Part shown: positions 18,388-27,182 of the stretch, one piece after another
Layout: each line of letters opens with the position of its first letter
Numbering within the stretch: position 1 is the stretch's first letter
Virus record (IMG/VR): IMGVR_UViG_3300023240_000064
Coordinates: 1 to 33,116 of that record
Source of the DNA: a virus
Strand: one strand, 5' to 3'
Length of the DNA: 33,116 nt
Notes under the pieces: model-generated
Seen by the model: the letters and a program-made list of their open reading frames with translations, nothing else
What the model was told of the DNA's origin: nothing
Databases searched by the model: none
Position numbers and translations under genes: made by a program

Positions 18388-20871
18388 TTAGTTTTTAATA
18401 TTTTTTTTAATATGTTCAGCAGCCAAATCAAAATATAGGCTATCCAATTCTGTTCATAACCCCTTACGACCATTATTTACAGCAACATAAACAGAAGTTC
18501 AACTTCACAAAAACGGATCAAAAACAATATCACCTTTTTTAGTAAAAGTCTTAATAGAAAGTGAGGGCAAAACCACAGGATAAGGAGCCGTGTGACCAAA
18601 TAAATTCTCTCACTTACTATTTATTTTAATCACAGGTCAAAATTTTTGTATATTGTTTTTTATCATTGGAGTTATAGACAATCTTAGTTTTCACGGTTTT
18701 TTAAATATAAACATATGTTCATAACAATTTGCTGGCTTTTGATAATATGGCGTAAAATTTCCATCATTCTTATGTCTATTACTTTGTGTTTCTCACTTAT
18801 CCCAAATAACATTATCCAACAATTCAAAACCTGCTTTTTTAAAAGCAAGGATCATATAAGCTCACAGAGCAATTCTTTTTTCACCCATTTTAGACTTAAC
18901 AAATGTATTTGGATTATCAAAAATATCTCAAATATTATAAAAAAACACACCTCCATCAACCATTACATCAAATGAAGATTTACATATTTTATACATATCA
19001 TTTAAATAATTATACAAATTCTTCCATTGAGAATACTCTCTAGCATTATAATATGGAGGAGAGGTGACCATACCATCAATTGAGCTCTTAGGCAACTGTT
19101 TTAAATAAGATAAACAGTCTGAATTTTCTATTCTAAATGAACTTAAATCATCTATTTTGATTGTTTTTAATTTTTGTGATCATTCATTATCATAAATAAA
19201 CTTATTTACTAATGCTCCATCTATAAAATCTATAAATAAGTTAGGTTGGTAAGCATCAATTGGCAATACCCCAAAAACACTATCAAATATAATATTACGA
19301 CTTATATTTAAATCTGAACAAACATTGGATTTCTCAAAATTTAAAAACAAAACATTTCATCAATCATACGAATAATATCTTATAAGCATTTCATATAAAG
19401 AGTTGTATGATGATTCCGAAACGATATCCCTTCTCCATTTAGAGATTAAATCTTTTGATATAATATTAGATCTTAAATTACTAGCAGCTCACATCTGCAT
19501 ATCATTACTCCTAGCTGAATAACGTTTTCATCTATTAGTCTTACTACGATCAGAACATAAATTATTTTTACATTCCCAACTTTTTATACCTATAGATGTA
19601 TAAGAATTACCAGATATCTTTAAAGAAGCACATACAGGACAAGGGATCATTCTATCATCAACTTGATGTTTAACAAAAATCAATAAAAGTTCATTTTTAT
19701 TTTCAATAAAAGCTATTTCCTTAGTATTTTCAAAACAATTATCAGATTTTAGAATAATACAATCAACGAATTGAAAGCCATTATACATATATTTAAAATA
19801 ATCTATTTCACCCTTTAGTAAACTCAAACCGCAAAAACTATTCAATTCTCAAATATTTAGATTTCATTCAAAATATCCTTTCAACTTATTTTTATTTTCA
19901 GCTGTATTTCATAATCAATATCTATGTTCTAAATAATCAATACAGATTTCCTCAGATTTATAATATTGTCATTTTTCACCATATGAAATAAAGTTTTCTG
20001 CATAAATAGTCAAATAAGAATATAATTCCCATTTTATATTTATGTTATTATCTATAATATTGTCTATCTTAACCACTAAACTTCTATGGTTATTAAGATC
20101 TGAATAAATTTTACCAAACAATCAAAAACAATATGAAATAAATTCACTCTTAGATCAAAACTTATTGAATAACTTCTGGTCTAACTTAAATATTACAACA
20201 TCACTTAAACTGTTTCAATCATTCAGTATCTCATCATTATATAACTTATTAAACAAATTGACGGCTTCCATATATGGAAGTTTCTTTTTATAACCTATAC
20301 AAATAGACTCAAACCTTCCCAACAATTCTAATGAATTATTCTTTTCTAAAATAACCTTATTATCTTGGAATATATCATAAATACTTCTATTTTTATATTC
20401 AACATATTTAAGAACCTTAGAATAAAGGAAATTAATATAGTCAGAAACTCTTTTCTTATTGTTATTTTTTATTGCATCCTGCAAGTTTTCAAAGAATATA
20501 TTTTTACAATCAACTATTTTTTGGAAATTATCCTTTCTATGATCTATAACCAATTGTTTTAAATTTATCTTCTTTATTTTTGGATCTATAATGGCATCTA
20601 AATCATTTTTATAGCCATAATCAAGAGATTTTTTAAGAACTATTTTTTCTTGTCTTCCCAAAAAGACTCCTGTAGTAGCGTGTATATAGTTTGATATATC
20701 TTTTACATCTTCTGAGAAACCATTATATGCATCAACAATTATAGCATCAAAAATAGATATATTAACATCCACATCACAACATCATTTCAAAATATTTATA
20801 TATTCACTAATATTAATATTAATATCATTATCTTTCAAAAAGATTTCTACTAAATCTCTGCTATTTTTCAT
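18388..20871 (-). CDS. Large N4-cytosine/N6-adenine DNA methyltransferase with zinc ribbon
   Basis: An 827-residue protein. The C-terminal third is an amino-methyltransferase of circularly ordered beta type: catalytic motif IV TSPPYYNAREYS (603-614), later the SAM-binding motif I DPFLGSGTSVYVA (785-797). A serine in TSPPYY favours N4-cytosine, though N6-adenine is not excluded. A Cys4 zinc ribbon precedes it: CPVC (411-414) and SWECKNNLC (C432, C437). The first ~340 residues are helical and unrecognised, perhaps target recognition. No partner endonuclease is visible, so it may be an orphan protecting phage DNA. Fewer TGA than neighbouring genes in the N-terminal 200 residues. Confidence 0.9.
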
Positions 20872-20878
20872 ATGAAAC

Positions 20879-20905
20879 TTGGAGGTAAAATATACTCTAC
20901 TTTTC
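20879..20905. repeat. 27-bp direct repeat, copy A (upstream of methyltransferase)
   Basis: The sequence TTGGAGGTAAAATATACTCT and the next seven bases (CTACTTTTC end) recur exactly at 22025-22051. On the minus strand it forms the leader just before the methyltransferase ATG. It spans the stop codon of the zinc-ribbon gene. Confidence 0.8.
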
Positions 20906-21076
20906 CAGACAATCAGACCGCTCTTCTATTATAGCTTCGTATTGGGATACCACGGACAAAGTCATATCAACACCACATTTAGAACATTGGAATGTTGCTC
21001 CTCCTAATCTCAAAGGATTTACAATTCCCTCACACTTAAAACAATAATATTGTCTTATACATTTTCCATTATCCAT
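20897..21076 (-). CDS. Small zinc-ribbon protein
   Basis: A 59-residue protein with two CxxC knuckles, YYCFKCEG and FQCSKCGV, forming a zinc ribbon likely to bind nucleic acid or protein. ATG 21076 avoids overlap with the upstream gene; ATG 21166 would add 30 residues but overlap it by 62 nt. It contains no TGA at all. It ends in the 27-bp repeat. Confidence 0.65.
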   Translation of the reverse strand: MDNGKCIRQYYCFKCEGIVNPLRLGGATFQCSKCGVDMTLSVVSQYEAIIEERSDCLEK

Positions 21077-21104
21077 GCTGCTTGTATAAATTATAAAGAT
21101 GTTG

Positions 21105-21356
21105 TTACCATACCTCCCATCAATATATTGGTATTTCCTTATCCACTTTGCTTGATATATTATCATAACATCAAGTTCAATTGTACTCGTGATTGAATAT
21201 GAATCATCACTTACCTTCGCAATACTCTTCAAAAGACATATCACAATTGTCAATCTTCTTAGGCAACATATCTTCTGGTCACACAACTACTATCATAACA
21301 ACAGTGGCTATCATTCATAACAAGAAGCTAAACACTATGATATGTGATTTGTTCAT
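21105..21356 (-). CDS. Small membrane-anchored protein
   Basis: An 83-residue protein with an N-terminal transmembrane segment (IIVFSFLLGMIATVVMIVVV, residues 6-25). A Cys-containing exposed domain follows (DNCDMSFEEYCEGKGG, then GTGCYDN); the three Cys may form disulfides outside the cell. The frame is open only with TGA as Gly. No family recognised. Confidence 0.65.
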
Positions 21357-21359
21357 ATC

Positions 21360-21659
21360 TTACTTAATTAGATTATAAAGATATTCTACTATGTCTTCTC
21401 GTTCAGTTCATCACTCAAGAGGGAGTGGTTTATGTAATCAGTTCTCGAACCATAGTGCAAATAGTTCTAATACTATTTCTTCTCTCTCCTCATAATCTAC
21501 ATAGACTCTGTATATATACTCCAAAGCATCTCATATCCTTATAGGTTCTATCTCTTGCTTAGTACCTCACTTTGATTTTATGCAATATACCATTGTACTT
21601 TCTGTAGGTATCTTCTCGTAGATCGCTTTTATCTTGTCTTCTTGTGTTGGTGTAGTCAT
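21360..21659 (-). CDS. Hypothetical acidic protein
   Basis: A 99-residue protein, MTTPTQEDKIKAIYEKIPTE at the start, with a helical acidic C-terminal half (EEREEIVLELFALWFENG). No motif recognised. Its start abuts the YopX-like stop (the TAG and ATG are separated by a few bases), so the two are probably cotranslated. Confidence 0.65.
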
Positions 21660-22013
21660 CTATTTGGCATTAGAAAATAAATCATAATTTTCGTATATGT
21701 TCCCAACAACTATATAATCTTCTATTTTATAATCCATGCTTATCTCAGCATTTCAAAAATCATAAGCCAGCACAAACATTCATTTTTGGAATACAACTCA
21801 CATAATATTACTATTTCATGTTTCCATCAAATCTCACTCATACACATCTTTTCAATTCTTATCTTTTAGTCAGGTGTATTGTAATAATACTCCACTAGAT
21901 ATATCTCTTTGGTCTCCATCAGATAGCCATACAAATCACTCTATGAAGTATATTTCTTCTACAGTATGCATTCATCATACACTTCGGAATTTGAATTTAA
22001 TTTCTCTAGTCAT
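21660..22013 (-). CDS. YopX-family protein
   Basis: A 117-residue protein matching the YopX pattern common in phages: REIKFKFRSVGGMH at the N-terminus, [20 protein letters not shown] in the middle, and VVGNIYENYDLF at the end. The conserved '[15 protein letters not shown]' and 'viGNIyEnpeLl' blocks are present with Gly from TGA. The function of the family is not established. It is preceded by the second copy of the 27-bp repeat. Confidence 0.85.
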
Positions 22014-22024
22014 CTATTGGTTGG

Positions 22025-22051
22025 TTGGAGGTAAAATATACTCTACTTTTC
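22025..22051. repeat. 27-bp direct repeat, copy B (upstream of YopX-like gene)
   Basis: Exact second copy of the 27-bp element at 20879-20905. On the minus strand it ends 12 nt before the YopX ATG, a position similar to copy A before the methyltransferase ATG. A shared leader or operator is likely. Confidence 0.8.
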
Positions 22052-22076
22052 TTTACCTATTCCTATGATAGGTAAA
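22052..22076 (-). promoter_or_regulatory. Perfect 9-bp hairpin in the YopX leader
   Basis: TTTACCTAT and ATAGGTAAA pair across a 7-nt loop, directly upstream (on the minus strand) of the 27-bp repeat. It is not followed by a T-tract. It could be an operator or an RNA hairpin controlling the next gene. Confidence 0.5.
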
Positions 22077-22129
22077 CACTGCTTTACTTTACAAAGGGTA
22101 AAAGGTTATTCTCAAGACCAAGCTAATTC

Positions 22130-22312
22130 TTAGTCTTTCTCTTTTGTTCTTTCTATCAAGTTATCTATTTGTTTACTAGCTAACTCAAAACTCATATTCT
22201 CTATAATATCATTTTCTTCTTTTGTTATACACTTATGATAGTGCTTATCCAAAGTTCTTATATAAGACAATAGATTTTTTATAGATATCTTTTGTCTAGC
22301 TGTGGCTTTCAT
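22130..22312 (-). CDS. Small helical protein
   Basis: A 60-residue protein, MKATARQKISIKNLLSYIRT at the start, entirely helical and charged, without TGA codons. No family recognised. Gene-sized and in the right orientation within a packed operon; the leader upstream contains the recurring AAAGGGTAAAAGGTT string (plus orientation). Confidence 0.55.
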   Translation of the reverse strand: MKATARQKISIKNLLSYIRTLDKHYHKCITKEENDIIENMSFELASKQIDNLIERTKEKD

Positions 22313-22338
22313 ACTCGCATAAACAAAGGGTAAAAGGT

Positions 22339-22917
22339 TTACTTCTTAATCTTAATATCTTTTCATAACATCTTACATACTTCTTCTAGTGTATATTCTT
22401 CTACTTCCTTCGATACATCTATACCAGTGATAAACTTAAATCATTCAGCATTGAAGTGAGGGATGTTTAGATATTCTTGTTTTTGTGATGTCGTCAATCA
22501 ATCTCGCATCTTCTTGAACGCTGTTTGGTATCTTGTAGAAGGGTCTTCTCCACTATCAAACTCTAGTCTGTGATATAACTTAGGTATCTTATGATATTCT
22601 TCCTCAGTTAATTGTACATTGAATACTCTGTATTTCGGTTGTTGATATCAATCTACCTCACTATTTTCAGCCCAACAAAAGTAGTTTAGCTCTGTCATCC
22701 TTAGGTTTTTACAGTAGTGACAGTTGTAACAGTAGTTACAGTTGTAACAGTTGTAACAGCAGTTACTGTTGTAACAGTAGTTACAGTTGTAACAGTTGTA
22801 ACAGTTGTGACAGTTTTTACAGTTGTTACAGTTGTTACAGTTGTGACAGTTTTTACAGTTGTGACAGTTTTTACAGTTGTTACAGTTGTAACAGTTGTTA
22901 CAGTTTTTATTCGACAT
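22339..22917 (-). CDS. Asn-Cys repeat protein
   Basis: A 192-residue protein. Residues 5-70 are a run of NCxNC units (N, K, H or Y between), about 24 Cys in 66 residues. A conserved-looking C-terminal domain follows: YRVFNVQLTEEEYHKI, IPHFNAEGFKFITGID. The repeat could be a left-handed solenoid or a metal/disulfide-rich rod; this is inference. Similar NC-repeat proteins with an 'IPHF...ITGI' tail occur in other phages (from memory, unchecked). The plus-strand shadow is a Val-Thr repeat. Confidence 0.75.
22700..22908 (-). repeat. 9-bp-period DNA repeat encoding the NC units
   Basis: On the plus strand, units related to TTACAGTTG / TGACAGTTG / TAACAGTTG recur with a 9-bp period. They encode three residues each (NCx) on the minus strand. 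The near-identity of units suggests recent expansion by slippage and probable copy-number variation between isolates. Confidence 0.8.
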
Positions 22918-22950
22918 AATCTATAAGTTAGTTGTAAAAGGTTTATATAG

Positions 22951-23048
22951 GGACAGTCAAATCCCACCTCTCCATGCCTTACAGTACCTCGAAGTTAATG
23001 GAGATGTTTGCTAGCTTCTTCCTCCAAAGTAGTCTGGTCTGACTGTCC
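22951..23048 (-). ncRNA. Candidate structured RNA element, 98 nt
   Basis: The ends GGACAGTCA and TGACTGTCC pair perfectly over 9 bp. Inside, TCTCCAT (22969-22975) and ATGGAGA (22998-23004) form a second stem. No ORF of useful length covers the interval on the minus strand. It lies in the 170-nt gap upstream of the NC-repeat gene and could be a leader RNA or small RNA. It lacks a TTCGANTC T-loop, so it is not a tRNA, and does not resemble a preQ1 riboswitch that I know. Confidence 0.45.
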
Positions 23049-23086
23049 TTATTTAAAGGCAAGATGCTATCCTGCTCCTACGGTTA

Positions 23087-23233
23087 TTAATAATCGTATA
23101 TTGGAATTATTGATATATAGTTTACACCACCATGCATTAGCTCCTCTATTAGCTCATCATTAGTCATTTCGTCTGATGATATATTATCATATTTTATACT
23201 TCTGCTAGTTACTATTCGATACTGTAATTCCAT
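23087..23233 (-). CDS. Small hypothetical protein
   Basis: A 48-residue protein, MELQYRIVTSRSIKYDN at the start. No TGA codons and no motif recognised. The beta-strand start plus acidic helix (SSDEMTNDELIEELMHGG) is plausible as a small folded domain. Its stop leads into a hairpin similar to that behind the upstream gene. Confidence 0.5.
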   Translation of the reverse strand: MELQYRIVTSRSIKYDNISSDEMTNDELIEELMHGGVNYISIIPIYDY

Positions 23234-23256
23234 CTCTCTACATTACAAAGTAAATA

Positions 23257-23277
23257 GGCAGGTATATCGTTCCTGCC
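23257..23277 (-). terminator. Hairpin after gene 23284-23571
   Basis: GGCAGG and CCTGCC pair over a 9-nt loop just after the TAA of the membrane-protein gene. On the minus strand it is followed by TATTTACTTT, a weak T-rich run. It may be an attenuator. A related hairpin (GCAGGAT/ATCTTGC, 3-nt loop, near 23058-23076) follows the next gene in the same context, TTATTAACCGT versus TTATTAATAACCGT. Confidence 0.45.
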
Positions 23278-23283
23278 AGACGG

Positions 23284-23571
23284 TTAATAATTAGCTCTAT
23301 TGTATAATACAATATCACTATCTAGTAGTGCATGACATAGAGATATTTGTTCAAAATCTACTGAAGCCTCTACACAACTTGTGAAATCGTATATAATAGC
23401 TTCTGCCTGTCTTATTTGCTCATCTTTCTGCATACTCATTCAAAAGATTGCAAGAAGGACAAACAAATAGGCAAATAATCAAGCTACGAATTGTCGAGTC
23501 TGTCATCTCATCTTAAATCGTATGAAAAAGACGAATGGTGCTGTTAAAATAATTATTCATAGTAATAACAT
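23284..23571 (-). CDS. Small membrane protein with two hydrophobic segments
   Basis: A 95-residue protein. Segments LLLGIIILTAPFVFFI (2-17) and FVAGLFAYLFVLLAIFGMSM (26-45) are transmembrane candidates, with a short basic loop RFKMRGQTR between. The tail is acidic and Cys-containing. A Met at the RFKM position could be an alternative start. It might act in lysis (holin- or spanin-like topology) but is far from the endolysin; no function is claimed. Confidence 0.6.
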
Positions 23572-23596
23572 AATAATATATAATAATAATATAAAG

Positions 23597-23716
23597 CTAA
23601 TCTATTTTTTCTTCTAATTCTTCCCATGTTTCTATAGGTTTTTCTTTTTTCTTTACTGGTCTATCTAGTATATATCTATCCTTCCTGCGTTTTTCTTCCC
23701 TTCTTTCATCTTTCAT
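23597..23716 (-). CDS. Very small charged protein
   Basis: A 39-residue Lys/Arg/Glu-rich ORF (MKDERREEKRRKDRYILD...) ending in WEELEEKID. It overlaps the end of the upstream ORF by 41 nt in another frame. Only its tight placement supports it as a gene; there is no homology evidence. Confidence 0.4.
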   Translation of the reverse strand: MKDERREEKRRKDRYILDRPVKKKEKPIETWEELEEKID

Positions 23717-23894
23717 TCTCAAGTAAGGAAATTAACATATTTATTTCTACATCTAATAGACAACCTATAAAACCCATGATATCGTGGTTCTCTATGTATT
23801 TATCGATTATCTTAGTAGTACAACGAAAAACATCATCTATACCATATGGTCATTCACATTCTGATGATGATTCTTCTAATTGTTCTTTTTTCAT
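23676..23894 (-). CDS. Small hypothetical protein
   Basis: A 72-residue protein, MKKEQLEESSSECEGPYGID at the start, then a helical segment with Cys residues (FIGCLLDVEINMLISLLENE) and a basic tail. It is the first gene behind early promoter P4 and has the same AT-rich leader as the Ubl gene. No family recognised. Confidence 0.55.
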
Positions 23895-23899
23895 AATAT

Positions 23900-23923
23900 A
23901 TAATAATAATATAAAATAAATTG
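23900..23923. repeat. AT-rich leader repeat, copy A
   Basis: TAATAATAATATAAAATAAATTGT (plus orientation, 24 bp, described here in two parts: TAATAATAATAT then AAAATAAATTGT) recurs at about 27680-27703. On the minus strand it is the leader ending just before the ATG of gene 23676-23894, as copy B is for the Ubl gene. It may act as an unstructured, S1-type ribosome-binding leader. Confidence 0.55.
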
Positions 23924-23930
23924 TAACTAT

Positions 23931-23958
23931 AGTATACTTTTATATGGTTCAAAATCAA
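23931..23958 (-). promoter_or_regulatory. Early promoter P4
   Basis: On the minus strand: -35 TTGATT (plus 23953-23958), 16-bp spacer, -10 TATACT (plus 23931-23936), inside the shared block CACTTGATTTTG. It starts right after the stop of the E1-like gene and would drive the small genes from 23894 downward. Confidence 0.75.
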
Positions 23959-23963
23959 GTGTT

Positions 23964-24617
23964 TTATGTGATTTGTAGATTATGTAAATCTACCCATAAC
24001 TCAAACTTATCTAATATATGTTTTTCTTCCTTTATTATTCATTTAACAATTCTTGCTAATATACTAGCTATTCATAAACAATTATAACTTACTCACTTCA
24101 ATGTACATTTTTCTTCATCTGCTTCATCATCAGAGTATCGTTTTTGTAAGTATAAGTCCAGTTCGTACTGTGGTATAAAGTTGTATATGACAAAGAACTC
24201 TGCCTTCATGCGACAATCTATAAGTCTAGATACATTGCTACTCTCACAGGCTTCTGCTATCTCCTTTCTTGTTTTCATATTATCTACTCACATTATCACT
24301 ATATCCATTCACTCTACATACTCTGCTTTGAATAATCATTCTATAGTTTTTATCTCAACTCAAGTAAATTGCTTAACATTCTCTTTTAATGATTCCAACT
24401 TTCATTTTCATAACTGGTCTTCCCTATAGAATTGGGTAGCTATATTATGATTCTCTAATTCATCAAAATCTATTACTGTTATATCTATTATACCCATCTG
24501 TGCTAAAGCATATGTAGTCGTGCTTCATATTCATCAAGCTCATACTATCAGTACACTCTTTTGTCAATCTATTTCAGGGTCGTATATATCTAACTGGTTA
24601 CGGTGTCTTTGTGTCAT
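23964..24617 (-). CDS. ThiF/E1-like ubiquitin-activating enzyme
   Basis: A 217-residue adenylating enzyme of the ThiF/MoeB/E1 superfamily, which activates the C-terminus of a Ubl with ATP. The Rossmann nucleotide loop is VLIVGAGGIGST (22-33), followed by DITVIDFDELENHN (45-58), QFYREDQLGKGK (62-73; Arg65, Lys71/73) and MGVDNMKTR (109-117; Asp111). Candidate catalytic or zinc Cys are C171 and C180. It is shorter than MoeB. 14 of 15 Gly are TGA, including all four of GAGGIG. It is the last gene of the Ubl operon, 20 nt after the JAB gene. Confidence 0.92.
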
Positions 24618-24637
24618 CTCAACAATAAATAATAAAA

Positions 24638-25585
24638 TTAATCAAATAGGTTGTTATATTTATCCCAATATTTCTTTTTGCTTTTTGTAAATCATCATTC
24701 TTTATTATGATTTGTATTTCAATAATATCCTCAAACTATATATTCTGATTTCTCAATCTCATTATCTTTTAATTCTTTGATTTTTGTGTCATAAATATTT
24801 CATCAAAAAGCAGATATAATCTCGTATCTATCTCTATCATACTTTTTAGTAAGCGATTCTCTTTTTTTAGATAATAAAGAAACCTTACTATCTTCTACTA
24901 TATCCTCCACCTCTGTAGAATCTAATCACATAAGTAAATCTCATAGATAATCATTAACATCAGAGAAATCTATACTTCAAATGTCTAATGACTGCTCTTC
25001 TTGTAGATGTACTTCTTTCAACGATTCTAAAGCAGTTTCTAAGGACGAATAATCTTCAACCCTATCTCTCATAATCTCATCAGGACTATATTGTTCTACC
25101 TCTATTCGAACATTAAACGCTAATCTTGTTGGTATAAACACATCTAATCAACATTTATAATTCATCTTACCTCATTGATAAGAAGTAACAACAGACCACC
25201 AATGCTTTGTATTTCAATCATTAAATCAATTTCTTGCTTCCCAATCTGTTTCACTCCAAAATACCGCCATATTGTGATGGCTGTGTAATCGGCAATTCCA
25301 TTCGTGCATATTTAGTGGGTCTACTTCCATAATCTTTTCAGCTATAGAATCTAACCCCTCTTTTGTCATCTCTGTATTGCTTGCAGAATTCTCCTGTTCA
25401 CAAAACAATATATCGCTTAGTAGATAATATCAATCTTTTTTCTCTACTTTTGCAATACCACTCCATTCTTTGTTTGGGTGGTCTTCGTGTAATCTAGCTA
25501 TTAATTCATTCATATATCAACTAACCTTCATAGTTACTGATACATCTATTTCTTTTATTGCTCATGTGTTTTTTTTCTTTCACAT
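24638..25585 (-). CDS. JAMM/JAB-domain deubiquitinase-like peptidase
   Basis: A 315-residue protein with an N-terminal JAB (MPN+) metalloprotease domain. The full zinc motif is present: Glu40 in NKEWSGI, then H101-S-H103, seven residues, S111-E-T-D114 (LHSHHNMAVFWSETDWE). Such enzymes remove or process Ubl tags, or trim a Ubl precursor. The remainder (residues ~165-315) is acidic and helical, with no recognised domain; a short Gly/Tyr-rich patch lies near the end. It stands between E2 and E1 genes, 30 nt after the E2 stop. Confidence 0.92.
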
Positions 25586-25615
25586 ACTTGTATAATTTAT
25601 TAAATTAAAGGATAT

Positions 25616-27136
25616 TTATGCTGTAAGTAATTGCTGTGCAGTTACTTTATGATCTATAGCTTTTATAAAACTATCTGTAATGGCGTTTGTATCGTTTTTA
25701 GGAGCTACATACTGCTTATATAATACATCATTATATATCATATACTTATCCCATATTGATTTTCATTTTGCTCTTTCTTGTACTTTACCCATAATCCACA
25801 TATAGTCATCTGCTTTTTTTGATGGTACGCTTCTTGCTACTCTTTCAGGGGTAGAATTTCAAAGTAATTGGTACTCGTTTCTTAATTTTTCTATATCTAA
25901 TTCTATATAGGTAAGATTATTTAATTCGATTCAAACGATACTAACTCAATCAACAATAATTTCTGTTTCTTTTATTTTAGCACTAAGCTCATCTTGTATA
26001 GATTGATCTAATTTTGGTTTATGATTAGACACGAAAGAATCTCTACTCTGGTAGACACTATCTGCATAATAACTTTGTAAATATTCTAATATTGCATATC
26101 AATATGCTATATAGTCTTGTGCTTTATATAACTTAGATAATATTGTTGCGTATTCTCAAAGACAACAATCTCAAGAAATATTTATATGAGGGTGGTGGTA
26201 TACTCCACCTACATCAACTACAGTATTCTTAATATTCAAGGAATAATTAATTAGATCAATATATATTTTATATCTTCATAATGGGTATTTAGAATCTCAT
26301 TCACTATATATATTTCGTGTATATATAGTTATAGATTTGTTAGGTATGAAAATAACTTTATCAACTAAATTATGTTTTTCTAAAATACTTGATAGGTTTC
26401 TGATATTCTCATATTGTTTATCTACCTCTGTCTCCAAATCTTCAGACAAAAAATCTCATAATTTTTTAGCGTTCTCCATAAACTCTCTTAATGATAATCT
26501 ATATAGATTATTGATTTCTTCTTCTTTGTATTTTCTATTATCTTCTATCCTTAATCTAATGGTATTCTTTATCTTCATATCTATAACCTCTTCAAGACTA
26601 ACTACATCAGACCCAGTCAATAATGATTGTGGAACTCAAACAATAGTTCATTCAATATTTTTAACATAAACCGTCTTTCATCAGCTAAACATTACAGCAT
26701 ATTGACCTTCATATCATATACATTCTACATATTCAGACGCAAATTTACTCATATCAATAGCAACATTCCCAATTAATCTACATATTTCCTCTCCACTCTT
26801 AAATTTCAATATCTCTCATTTATCAAACAATGGGTCTTCGTGTACATATATAGTTTTTATTTTTTGTAATAATGGTTCTCGTAAATATAGTTCTGTATCT
26901 GTCCATATATAATCTATATCTATTCATCTTATAGTTCATAAGAAACTTCAACGTATTCTATTTCAATCTTTGGTGTAAAGAATAATATTGTTTCTAATAA
27001 TGAATCATGATATAGCAACAGCTAAACTTTCATTCCTAGCATTATCAAAATCTTCTATTCATAAATGATTTTTAATAAATCATTCTATAGATAATAAGGT
27101 ATCTTTGAATTTTGGGGATATGTGAATATGTGCCAT
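25616..27136 (-). CDS. E2-like conjugating protein with extended N- and C-terminal regions
   Basis: A 506-residue protein. Its E2-like core is seen at 303-330: strand VVDVGGVYHHPHINI, then SGDCCLGEYA, with H314-H317 and candidate catalytic C324 or C325. This HPH...G.xCLG arrangement is that of prokaryotic E2/UBC-fold proteins (Prok-E2 groups, recalled as PRTRC-B-like), where Cys forms the thioester with the Ubl. About 300 residues precede it (two beta-rich domains and a coiled coil near 200-255) and a charged helical region follows (395-506). Being longer than stand-alone E2s, it may bind substrates itself. Start ATG lies 21 nt after a terminator. Confidence 0.8.
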
Positions 27137-27157
27137 ACTTGCAAAATATTAACTTGT

Positions 27158-27182
27158 AAAAAAGAGGTGTGGTTACACCTCT
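27158..27182 (-). terminator. Strong intrinsic terminator between Ubl and E2 genes
   Basis: On the minus strand AGAGGTGT, loop AACC, ACACCTCT form a perfect 8-bp stem, followed directly by TTTTTT. The stem begins within the Ubl stop codon. The E2 ATG comes 21 nt later with no promoter visible, so some readthrough must supply E2, JAB and E1. This would give much more Ubl than enzyme. Confidence 0.85.

Noticed and set aside
11700-18700. Apparent gene desert under the standard code
   Set aside because: It disappears when TGA is read as Gly; the interval is filled with full-length genes.
22700-22908. CRISPR array
   Set aside because: The repeat period is 9 bp with no unique spacers and it lies in a coding frame.
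22701-22967. Val-Thr repeat ORFs on both strands over the NC array
   Set aside because: They are alternative frames of the 9-bp repeat. Only the NCx frame has a sensible continuation with a conserved-looking C-terminal domain.
22951-23048. tRNA gene
   Set aside because: Paired ends and size recall a long tRNA, but there is no T-arm consensus (TTCGANTC), D-arm or anticodon stem in the right places on either strand.
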